Part shown: positions 10,021 to 18,461 of the stretch, piece by piece
Numbering within the stretch: position 1 is the first letter of the stretch
How the letters are laid out: each line of letters begins with the position of its first letter
Notes under the pieces: generated by a model
The model's input: the letters and a program-made list of their open reading frames with translations, nothing else
The model's database searches: none
Told to the model about the DNA's origin: nothing
Program-made: the position numbers and the translations under genes
Source of the DNA: Smittium mucronatum
Lineage: Eukaryota > Kickxellomycota > Harpellomycetes > Harpellales > Legeriomycetaceae
Length of the DNA: 18,461 bases
Assembly: GCA_001953115.1 (NCBI GenBank)
Contig: LSSL01003165.1
Location: 1 to 18,461 of the forward strand
Reading direction: 5' to 3'

Positions 10021-10740
10021 ATGATGCAGTTAAGCTGATATCATCATATCGATTATCTGATTTGTAATTTTTGCATTATCAATTATTATGAATATTATAG
10101 GAGGGAAAAAAACCGTTGAGTTACACATGATAATAGAAATTCCAATATATTGGCTAAAAAATGCGATATTTGAGGCTTTAAGTAGTTTTTTAGACAAATG
10201 GATTCCATTAGATTGGAATACATCGACAACAATAGGATAATTTGAATATAATAGGACTAAGAAGTGAATGTTAATGAATAAACAATTTGCCTTCATTTGA
10301 AGGTTTCTCCTAGTTATTTTTGAAAGTTTATCAAATTACACTAATAACAGTTATGTAAGATTAAAGTTTATTTACCATTGGCGAAGTGTAAACGCCGTTA
10401 TTGTACTCCCAGATCTGAATTTATAAATTTTCATCGGGAATCGGTGAAACAACAATAAGGATTGTGTGTAATATTTTTTCTGTTTTAAAACTAAATATCT
10501 AACAATTAGCGTTTGCAATTTATATAACCTATCGACTTCATTCATGAAATTCAACATTTATTGGCTTATAGCTGATATTATGATGAAATGATACTACAAT
10601 TTATATGCTTAGTATCACTTTTGATGTTTGCTCCAAGTCCCAAAAAACCCCTGAGATTTTATTCGACTAATCTACAAGCTGATATTTCATGACAACCTGA
10701 ATTAAGCAAATAAGCGCAAATTTAAAATTAAATATTTATA
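10021..10740 (+). other. Decayed DNA with a small Cys/Arg-rich frame
   Basis: Mostly unassignable. The best protein-like piece is a + strand frame open from 10348 to 10455 (36 codons). Its end reads CKRRYCTPRSEFINFHRE, a C-x4-C spacing followed by Arg/Ser/Glu-rich residues unlike random AT-rich translation. Another frame (10099-10224) reads through an IGGKKTVELH and LSSFLDKWIP segment. These could be pieces of a DNA-binding transposase domain or of another gene. I cannot name a family. Confidence 0.25.
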
Positions 10741-10741
10741 T

Positions 10742-11053
10742 TACCAAAAGCCAATGTCATTTTTTATATCGGCCCTAAAAGCATTTTCTCTTTCGAGGAT
10801 CAAATCTACAGTTCCGATTTGCTAATTTCATATCCCAAATAATCGAGTATTATGGTTTTCTACCCAATAGATAAAAAACTTTTGGAAATATATTTTTATT
10901 TACTTAGTACTGTAGACAATTATCTTGTCTTCGGCTCTGAAATGGCTAGCGTGCCGTGATGGAATAGATGAAGAAAAACATACAGCTCTTTGTCGGATTT
11001 TTAAGCCAATAAATGAGCGGGAATTTAGCGCATTGCAAATTTCCAGGATTTCT
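10742..11053 (+). pseudogene. Decayed coding sequence upstream of glycogenin
   Basis: A single + frame from 10742 to 11053 (104 codons) carries only three internal stops: TAA near 10823, TAG near 10868 and TAG at 10913. All three could be C-to-T changes of Gln codons. The best-preserved part is an uninterrupted run (10916-11053) containing ALKWLACRDGIDEEKHTALC. ALKWL is reminiscent of the DH.ALKWL motif of Ty3/gypsy RNase H, but the flanking residues do not convincingly follow that family. An overlapping frame (10741-10959) is also fairly open. Further decayed frames continue to about 11150 (CRICPNLDLRELEAISLAR). The sequence is probably a mobile-element relic. Its identity is open. Confidence 0.3.
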
Positions 11054-11199
11054 TAACTGCAATTTTAGCTGAATTATTAAAAGGTGTCGAATCTGTCCAA
11101 ATCTTGACCTTCGTGAATTAGAAGCGATCTCATTAGCGAGAAAAGATCAAGACCGCATCTGAATTTGGTTTACTGTAGCACCAGTAAATCCTGATAATC

Positions 11200-11351
11200 A
11201 TGTAACTCTTTGATAATAGAGCTTTTTTTCGCTTCAGTGAAGCTTTATATTACATATCATGCCGCTAGCAGAATTGAATATTTTCTAAACATACACTAAT
11301 CTTTTTTTACCTTCATACTATCCCTCCTAGAGTAATAGAATATCTTCCCAA
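11200..11351 (+). promoter_or_regulatory. 5' flank of the glycogenin gene
   Basis: A TATA-like TTTATAT lies at 11244-11250, about 100 bp before the start codon. Just upstream is a small hairpin, GCTTCA-G-TGAAGC. An ATG at 11259 would open a 9-codon upstream frame ending at 11288, if the transcript starts before it. A pyrimidine-rich run ending in CTAG (~11306-11330) resembles a 3' splice site, so a 5'-UTR intron is possible. In-frame stop TAG at 11328-11330 excludes N-terminal extension without splicing. Nothing here is proven as a promoter. Confidence 0.3.
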
Positions 11352-14300
11352 ATGCTCGACTTTAATGCCGCATACGTCACCCTAGTCACTAATGATTCTT
11401 ATGTACCAGCTGCTCTAGTTCTTTGCCATTCGATCAGAGTCACTCACACCACTCACAAAATTCTTTGTCTTGTGTCTGACTCCTCAATTTCTTCTTCCAA
11501 CTTGTCGAAATTAGCCGAGGCGTTTGACTCCATTGTTCATGCAGGAAAGTTCACCAGTGTCAATCATGAAGGGCTTAAAGCTCTTAAGAGACCTGATCTA
11601 GCTGATACTTATACAAAAGTTGAGCTATGGAACCCTTCTCTCTTTAAAGAATATAAAGCCATCTGCTATTTAGATTCTGATATTTTGGTTCTGCAAAATG
11701 TGGACTCCATTTTTGATAACTGCTCCTCATATTTTCAAGAGTTAGACTCTAAAAATCCAAAAATGCATGGCCTGATTTCCGCCGCTCCTGATATGGGTTG
11801 GCCTGATTGGTTTAATTCTGGGGTCATGTTGATTCATCCCAATCCCTCTACTCATTCGCAGCTGTTGCAATTAGTCATCTCTGAGAACAATTCATTAAGC
11901 ACTGGTTCGGGTGGTATCAGCTATGATGGTGCTGATCAAGGTCTTTTGAACTTTCATTTCTCAGGCTGGTCTAGTGCCCCCTCTAATTACCGACTTAGCT
12001 TCACTTACAATACCACTGGCTCTCCATTCTACTCTTATCTACCTGCTATCAATTCTCAACACTCCCATATTAAAATTATACACTTTGCTGGTCAGAAAAA
12101 ACCCTGGAATTATTCAAGGTACTCAGATGGTTCTGTTGTATCTCAAAACGATTCCTCTGGTTTTTGGACTGGAATGATCCAAAAATGGTGGGATCATCAT
12201 GACTTCATTTCAAATCCCGACTCCTTTATGCTTTCCAACAGGTCACAGGATTATCAGTATGTATATTCTGTATCATTTGTGATTCTCTTTTTCATTTTAT
12301 TCATCTTCGCACTTTTTAGAGTGATTTCACTTTCAACTACCAAAACGGTTCCTTTATTGTTCTACTTTTTTAATATTATAGGTTTGGTGATAACAGTTTT
12401 GATAACAAAAAATATTACTTTTCAGATAACCTTAACAGCTCAGACAATCCAAATCATCAAACCAATCCATCCACGTATAGCTCTGATCATCCCACTGATT
12501 TTCTCTGGTTAAGGAATTCAGTTCAAAAAGTTTCTTATCATACAGGAAACACCTCTAACAATCTTCATAGAGATTCAGATCGCTCTAATGTCGACAATTC
12601 TAATTCCAATACTTTTTTTGAGAATAAACAGCCTCAATACAACTCTGGTGATCACGCTTACATTAACCACCATAATTATTCTCAGCATCAACGCCATGAT
12701 GAAAATTTCAATCAGAGTCATAATTCCAGTCAAAACCACTTTCATCACAATGAATACAATCACTCGAATCAACACTTAGGAAATGAAAATGCCAGTAATA
12801 CACCAGAGCACTATAATCCATCTGAAAACGACCACGGTAAATTTTCCTCTTAAGAAATCAAAAATGTCCAGATTCTCTTTAGGGATATCTATATCTTATT
12901 GTTTATCGTCACGTCATAGATCATTTCATTGTTATTTTTGCCTTTATATCGCATTAATTAATAATAAATATGTTCTTTTTATCATTGTATCAGGTCATCA
13001 GAGTTTTATGAACATTAATAATAATAGTAATATCCACACCAATCATCGAGATGGTTCTGGTAATAGCAATTACAATAATAAGGAAGATGTTCAAGATGTG
13101 TTTTGGAAAAGAGATTTCAATGAAAATAATTGGGCCCGTCAGGGCAGTAATCACCAAAACGATGAAAAAAAAAATAATCAAAATAGCCATCATTTCAATA
13201 CCAGCCATTTTTCAGAAAATAGCTCCAAAAAAAATTTCGACTATCCAAATACACCATATAACAATAGCAGTTATTTTGAGAATTCTAGGGATAAAGGAAA
13301 AGAAAATAATAGTTCCTTCTCCCAAGATTATAGCTTAAATAATGGGTCTAGCCGATACTCCAATCCTTGGAAACAAAAACCCAAATCTTCTAGATCGAAA
13401 TCTCGATCTGGTAAACACACGCCTGACAGAATTGAATCCATCAACCGATTTTACGATTCCCAATGTAGTATAATATTTGCCTACCTTTCTTCCAAAAACT
13501 TAAAAATTCTTATGTTATATCCTTTTAGATCCCGCAATTATACAGAACGACGAAATAACCGGACTAGGAATAGCAATCAACCAGACAACCCTTAAACGCC
13601 CTTCATCTGGACCAGAAGTTGAAAATAGTGATAATAGCGCTACAGAGCTTGTTGATCTTGTTTCCAAACTTGAAAAAATTGACGCCTTTTCCGATGAGTT
13701 CCGCAAAGAGCTCGACTCTTTATATAGAAAATGGCATTCAAAAATAGTTCAACAACTGACTGGAATAGACATTTCCAAAGGCGATGTAGATTACTCATAC
13801 CCAAATAAATTAAACGGATTTTCAAACTCTCAATTAAAATCCAAATTGATCAGCAATACCTTCGGAGCTAACTCTTTATCTTTAAAAACGGATGTTGAAA
13901 TAAAGGCTAGAACAAGTAAAAATATAGAGTATGATATTAGTCTAACATTCAAGTCGTTATACGATTTATTCGAAGATGAAAATCCAAAAAACTTGGGTAA
14001 TCGCTACTTCAATAAAAATTTCAGAGAACCTGAAAAGCCAGATGTTAGACTGGTTCTTAATACGAAGGAAACCAGAAAATCAAATCCCAATTTACAAATA
14101 ACCAAGTCCGCGAAAATTTTACCTATTGACGAAGATTACGGTTTTCCCAAAAAAACATCTGAAATCCTCGACTACTCTTTTCCTCCAATTGGATCAGATA
14201 TATTTAACTTTAGATCTGCTCCACATTCTCCAAAACACAATTCTTCTGAGGGAAAGGAAAGCGTTGTGTCACCCAATTCACCTGCTAACAATGTTAAAAA

Positions 14301-14640
14301 ATCTCATGAGGATTCCAGTGATTTATTACATGCAGGATTAAAACCTATTAACACTACCAAGATTGATAACTATGTTCCTTTAGGAAGCAGAAAGCCTAAT
14401 CAAAATTTGAATGTTCCCAAAAAAATGTCCGAGTTAACTGTGGTAACTGACCCGTACAAGCAAAATAAATTGTACAACAAAGATTCTTTAGTGAATGATA
14501 CCTCAAAATATTCCGCTCTTAGCACACCCCAAAGTTCTGAATCAGATCCCTCTACAAAAATAGATAAAGATTCCGATATTAACGATTTTATGAATTATAG
14601 AGTCGAGTGGAACATGAGCGAGCTTTTTTCTTCTAGATGA
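11352..14640 (+). CDS. Glycogenin glucosyltransferase, four exons, 980 aa
   Basis: Glycogenin starts glycogen synthesis by transferring glucose from UDP-glucose onto its own tyrosine and extending a short primer for glycogen synthase. The coding sequence is join(11352-12256, 12382-12836, 12994-13464, 13529-14640), 2943 nt. Exon 1 holds the whole GT8 domain (residues ~5-285). It shows an N-terminal VTLVTNDSYVPAALVL strand, K89, the Mn/UDP-binding DSD at 108-110, FNSGVML at 154-160, GADQGLLN at 193-200, the likely acceptor Tyr227 in YSYLPA, and HFAGQKKPW at 244-252. After it come an Asn/His/Gln/Ser-rich linker (~303-560), a Lys/Arg/Ser-rich patch (~590), a charged helix-like segment (~650-687), a Ser/Pro-rich region and a C-terminal NYRVEWNMSELF peptide. 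In glycogenins the extreme C-terminus binds glycogen synthase, and by position this peptide is the candidate here. The first ATG follows an in-frame stop. At 980 residues it is much longer than the ~330-residue animal form. Activity appears intact. Confidence 0.92.
12257..12381 (+). other. Glycogenin intron 1 (125 nt, phase 2)
   Basis: Donor GTATGT follows ...TATCA and acceptor TATAG precedes GTTTGG. Splicing joins CA+G to a Gln codon (residue 302) and continues into the hydrophilic FGDNSFDNKKYY segment. Without splicing the frame runs on hydrophobically and stops at 12510-12512. The T-rich tract before the AG supports the site. Confidence 0.85.
12837..12993 (+). other. Glycogenin intron 2 (157 nt, phase 1)
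   Basis: Donor GTAAAT follows ...GACCACG and acceptor ATCAG precedes GTCATC. Splicing joins G+GT to Gly454 and links the two Asn-rich segments in frame. Retention would stop at TAA 12851-12853. The composition drops from His/Asn-coding to T-rich exactly inside these borders. Confidence 0.85.
13465..13528 (+). other. Glycogenin intron 3 (64 nt, phase 1)
   Basis: Acceptor TTTTAG ends at 13528 and is followed by ATCCCG. The donor could be GTAGTA at 13465, giving Tyr611. It could also be GTATAA three bases later at 13468, giving Cys-Asn at the junction. Both keep the frame. I use 13465 in the model, but the sequence cannot decide between them. Downstream of the acceptor, exon 4 is open for 370 codons to the stop. 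Confidence 0.75.
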
Positions 14641-14657
14641 CAGAAATTTCATTTCTG
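14641..14657 (+). other. Small hairpin directly after the glycogenin stop
   Basis: CAGAAAT-TTC-ATTTCTG forms a perfect 7-bp stem with a 3-nt loop immediately after the TGA. In a eukaryotic 3' UTR this is not a terminator. It may be an mRNA structure or chance. Confidence 0.4.
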
Positions 14658-14825
14658 GCATTGATGTGAGAGGTGAAGTTAAAATTTAAACAAATTAATT
14701 TATTTTTTAAAAAGTATGTACCCTTTCTAAAAACATAACCCGTTTTTATGGAATGCCTCTTTACATATTTTTTTTCTTTCACCTTTTTTTTTCTCCGATT
14801 TTTTTTACGATGCAGGAAAGTTTTA

Positions 14826-14888
14826 AATAAACTATGAATTTCACTTCTATTCAGACATATCTATGTCCAGCCTTTTAAAAGAAATAAA
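14826..14888 (+). terminator. Candidate poly(A) signals
   Basis: Two AATAAA hexamers lie 186 and 243 nt after the glycogenin stop, at 14826-14831 and 14883-14888. They are the first exact matches downstream of the gene. In AT-rich DNA such hexamers arise often by chance, so the cleavage site is unproven. Confidence 0.4.
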
Positions 14889-15139
14889 CCTAATAGACCT
14901 TGATATCAGATCTTCGTTGGAATATGTACATTTTATTTGGGCATTTGATGAAAAATAAGTTTTCTTCGAATTCCACTGAATGGATTCATTAACCTATTTC
15001 TGGTAAAAAAATTGCATTGCCTTCCTATTAGTGAAATATAACATTTTTCCGAATAAAGAATAGAAAATTGACCCAATCGCGAATGTCTTTTTAAGAAAAA
15101 ATAGCTGAATCGATCGAGAACAGGGTTTATTTTTTCAAA

Positions 15140-15159
15140 ACTGGCCGTGAAAGGATTAA
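15140..15159 (-). repeat. TTAA-linked transposon end Z (body to the left)
   Basis: ACTGGCCGTGAAAGGA (15140-15155) is followed by TTAA at 15156-15159. Reverse complemented it begins TTAA then TCCTTTCACGGCCAGT, matching end Y (8507) in 12 of 16 bases. Its orientation makes it a possible right partner of end Y. The core CTTTC.C.GCCAGT is shared, and the sequences diverge after it. Confidence 0.4.
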
Positions 15160-18100
15160 AGGATCAAAATAAAAAGCACTCAATTATTTTTAAAAACTTG
15201 AAAAGTATGCAATTATCACCAAAGGTTATAATATTCGTATTTATGAAAACCAGGGTATCAGATTGTTTAAATATTCAGCATTTTTGCTAAAAAAGATTAT
15301 AATGCGACTTTTTGGACAAAAAAGGTATTAAAAGCTAATATACCACAGAATTATCATATTTTGAGTTTTAATTAGGTTAGAAATTCGAACTCGAAATGTT
15401 TTTACCTTAAATTTTTCCTATCTATGCTCAATCAGGTAATAATAGAGGTAACAAATATTTATACCAAGTAGAAACTATGTATTTCGTTTTTTGTGCTAAA
15501 ACACCGAAGGTTAGATAATATTCCGTGTTGATTTTTTAGCCTGTCGGGTTCTCTTAATTCAGTTGATTTTTATATTTGGAAATTTAATTAAAGCCTTTTT
15601 TATATTACTAAGTAAACACTCATTGAGAAAGGGTTAATGCGGAGCTATAATAATTTGTGATTTTTTTTCTTTTTTAAAATAAACCAATTTACATAAGGTT
15701 GGTGTTGAGGCATTCTCTTTGGTGTTTGGGAAAACGAAAAAATGTTTCATAGCCTCTAGGTTGTGTGTGAATGTAGCGTTTTATTTCCTACCTATTTTAT
15801 TTCCTGATTTTTTCCAAAAAATAAATAAAAGATTCTCAAGGTGCACAGTAAAAAAAATATGAATGCTGGTGAGAGGTAGATTAATTTAAAGCTATTATAA
15901 TTTAAAAACGAACATAATTTTTATTATCTCAGCCATTTAAAAATAGTTTCAATCCAATCTAGGTTATTGGTTTATTTCATTGACCCTTAATGTCTTTAAT
16001 ATTCAAAATATATGGAAATAAATGGAAATTTAGGCTTTATAGTATCATGATATTTTTTTTTATTTAGCAAAATGAGCAAAAAAATATCGTGGAATAAAAT
16101 TACTTTTTTTGTGTTAATTTATATTGAAAAGTCCTTACTGCTTTTTTTTAAGGGAATATTCGCCAAAAACATGATTTTAATATTTCCAAACGAGATAAAA
16201 AAAAAAGATCTATCGAAATAAACCTCCATAAATTAATAAAAACTAGGAAGTCTTTCGGGAATAATTTTCTCTTTAATCAGTTCCCAGTGAGACTCGGAGC
16301 CACTAGAGTGACAGATGGGAGTGAGATGAAATTTATTAATAATTTTTTCTTTTAATTCTATTTATTTTTAGTTTTTTCTAGTATTTAAATAGTATCAACA
16401 AATTCTTTATAAAAAAACAAAAAAAATCCTGTTTCGAGATTATAGCTATCTGGGATTGCTGTTAGCTGCCTCAATTACTCCCAAAAAATAATAGTACAAA
16501 TATATGTGAAGATTTGGTATTTATTATTTTGAAAAATGCAGTACTTAGGACCCTAAATAAAAAAAGTGGGTTTCGCTCTTAGAACGCGATTTCAATTATT
16601 ATTTTTTAAATTTTATCCTAATAATATATAAATATATATAGATATTCATATAAAATAATCAAGAGCACCAAAGCTAAATAAAAAAATTAAATATTTTATA
16701 TCAATTTAAAATCAAAATACATACCTTGATTAGAGATAAATTTTGAAGAGTCTTTTTATTTTTTTTATAATTTTTTTTGAAAATAGAGTATAAATGTGTT
16801 ATTTATCAATTGAAAAGTTAAATTAATCAATTTTTTTTTTAATTAAAAAAAAAAAATCAAGTTAATAACATCCCACCTTTTAGAAAAAAGTATTTTTAAA
16901 CCGAAAAATTGATATTTATTTAATATAACCCTAATTTGTAAAATAAAAACTAAAAAAAATTCTTGAAATATGTAAAAAAGCTATAACCAACGTTTATTAT
17001 AAGATAAAATACATTAAAAACACTACTTTTAATAATTTGTATTTTTGCTAGGATGATATGAGTTTCTTAGAAAAAATTAAAAATTTATAATTTATTTATT
17101 GTAGTTTAAATTCCACACGTACCTATTTTTAAATATATGGTTTTGACATTTTGAATATATTTAGCAAAATAAAAAAAAATACTATAGTGAATTTCACTTT
17201 TTAAAAAATTTTGTTTTATCTTTTATCCCCAATTTATTAAATTTTGAAACTTCCTATTCAAAAAAAAATGGGTTGGTTAAGGTGGATTAAAATTAAGGTT
17301 TATGAAAATTAAAACTTAAAACTCGTTTGTTTATCTCTGTCTAGGAAAAAAAACGAGTAGGAAAAAGGTCCCATCCAATAATTGAGTAATTTTTTTAGTT
17401 GACAGATTTTTTTTTGCTTCTAACACGTAGTAGATTTCCATCGCTCCATATTTAAATGTTCTCTTATTAAAAAAATGAAAATTTAGGACTAATATTTATA
17501 TATTTATATATTTTTTGATTCAAATTGAAAAAAACCAAAAAATCATAATTTTTAGAATTTAAATATTGTAATTCTTTTCTTATTATTTTTTTAAAAAATT
17601 TACAACCAGGATTAGATATTTATTCCAAAAACTTTATTTAGGTTTTAGATGCTTTTTATCTCGAAGTTTTTATTGTTTATTATAATTTTGTAGTAACTAT
17701 TAAAATCAAATATCTCACTAAATAAATCTTTCAAAAATATGAATAACTAACCCTAATCCAAAATATTATACGTTTATATTATAGTTAAATCATTAACATG
17801 GATTAAATTCAACTAATTTTTATATTATTAATAAAATAAAATTGCCAAGATATCTATATAGCTTATTAAAAAATCGATTTGAAATAAAATATAGGAAATA
17901 TAAAAATTTTAATAACATTTTTTTAATGTGAGATGTGACTTTGAATGAGATATAGGCCTGTTTTTGACTATTTTTTAAAATTAAATACATAAAAGAATGT
18001 TTTCCATATGTTTTAAAACGTCATATAATAATATATGTGTAAATGAAATGTTAGAAACTGATAAAATAGTTTTATTGTTTAAAAAAAACGCTATAATAGA

Positions 18101-18461
18101 AAATTTCTAATTTGGCGAATTTATTCAATTTACCATAATTTCTAATTTTCCAAAAATTTGTATCGATGTACCAAAAAAATACCCATTTGCGTAATAACTT
18201 TCATTTTAAACCCCAAATTACAAAAATATTTCATTTTTTTCGTTATCTGAGCTACTTATAAATAAAAATTTGGATTTTTTTAACTATGCAATAAATAATA
18301 GCTTTATAGTAAATTTTGATTTTCATTAAACAGCTTATTTCTAAATGATCGCTGAATTAAGTAACTTTTAATAAATTAATCCGAAAATTTTCCTTGTTCT
18401 TAATAAAAATGAAAAATATTTATAAAAAAAACAGTTAAAGTTCATAAATATACCCAGATAT
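15160..18461. other. AT-rich downstream DNA, no gene seen
   Basis: Stops are dense in all frames, and poly-A and poly-T tracts are common. Two small patches of more mixed composition stand out (about 15690-15790 and 16275-16330), but neither holds an open frame or a motif I recognise. Nothing else can be supported to the end of the window. Confidence 0.6.
15618..15637 (-). repeat. TTAA-linked CCCTTTC end
   Basis: A sequence ending GAGAAAGGG is followed by TTAA at 15634-15637. Reverse complemented it begins TTAACCCTTTCTCAATGAG, sharing TTAACCCTTTC with both ends of the 8551-9643 element. The body would lie to the left. No partner end was identified, and similarity stops after the CCCTTTCT, so this may be a fragment or chance. 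Confidence 0.35.

Noticed and set aside
10030..10557. Minus-strand frames of 88 and 61 codons
   Set aside because: No recognisable domain. The + strand reading has more protein-like, charged and Cys-containing content over part of the same interval.
12575..13338. Short frames on both strands inside glycogenin exons 2-3
   Set aside because: They are out-of-frame shadows of Asn/His-rich repetitive coding sequence. The spliced glycogenin frame accounts for this region.
12783..13595. A separate 270-codon gene downstream of glycogenin
   Set aside because: Its first third is AT-rich intron-like sequence and its end passes through intron 3. Consensus donors and acceptors join its middle in frame to the exons on both sides, giving a single 980-codon frame.
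14989..15159. A 163-bp MITE bounded by TTAA at 14989 and 15156
   Set aside because: The left side begins CCTATTTCTGG and the right side (reverse complement) TCCTTTCACGG. The resemblance is too weak to call terminal inverted repeats, and TTAA is frequent in this DNA.

Overview
The window looks like nuclear DNA from a eukaryote, most likely a fungus. It is very AT-rich outside one gene. That gene carries spliceosomal GT...AG introns, long Asn/His/Ser-rich linkers and poly(A)-type signals. There is no sign of bacterial operons or ribosome binding sites. An early-diverging, AT-rich fungus (for example a trichomycete-type lineage) would fit, but that placement is a guess from composition and gene structure.

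The one convincing gene is a glycogenin (GT8 self-glucosylating initiator of glycogen synthesis) on the + strand at 11352-14640. I reconstruct four exons (11352-12256, 12382-12836, 12994-13464, 13529-14640) joined by three introns of 125, 157 and 64 nt. They give an uninterrupted 980-residue frame. The catalytic domain lies wholly in exon 1 and keeps the DxD motif, the FNSGV and GADQGLLN segments, the acceptor tyrosine in a YSYLPA context and HFxGxxKPW. The remaining ~680 residues are low-complexity or unrecognised, ending in a Trp-containing peptide placed where glycogenins usually bind glycogen synthase. Intron 1 has no in-frame stop, so its retention would replace the hydrophilic tail with a hydrophobic one.

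Left of the gene, 1-4.7 kb is extremely AT-rich and featureless apart from simple repeats. From about 4.8 to 11.2 kb the DNA is a patchwork of decayed coding sequence and transposon debris. The best-supported item is a ~1.1-kb internally deleted piggyBac-like element (8551-9643), with TTAA target sites, related CCCTTTC termini and pieces of transposase on the + strand. A second family of TTAA-linked ends (consensus near CTCTTTCGCTGCCAGT) occurs at 8055, 8507 and 15155. The 8507 and 15155 ends face each other and enclose the glycogenin gene. Weaker relics are a possible Ty3/gypsy gag fragment (minus strand, ~7.5-7.65 kb), a possible DDE-transposase C-terminus (~6.1-6.5 kb), and unassigned decayed frames at 4.8-5.2, 10.3-10.5 and 10.7-11.05 kb. 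Several stops in these relics could come from C-to-T changes (CAA/CAG to TAA/TAG, TGG to TGA).

Right of the gene there are poly(A)-like signals, two more TTAA-type ends, and then ~3 kb of AT-rich DNA in which I see no gene. I saw no tRNA, rRNA, CRISPR array or complete second protein-coding gene.
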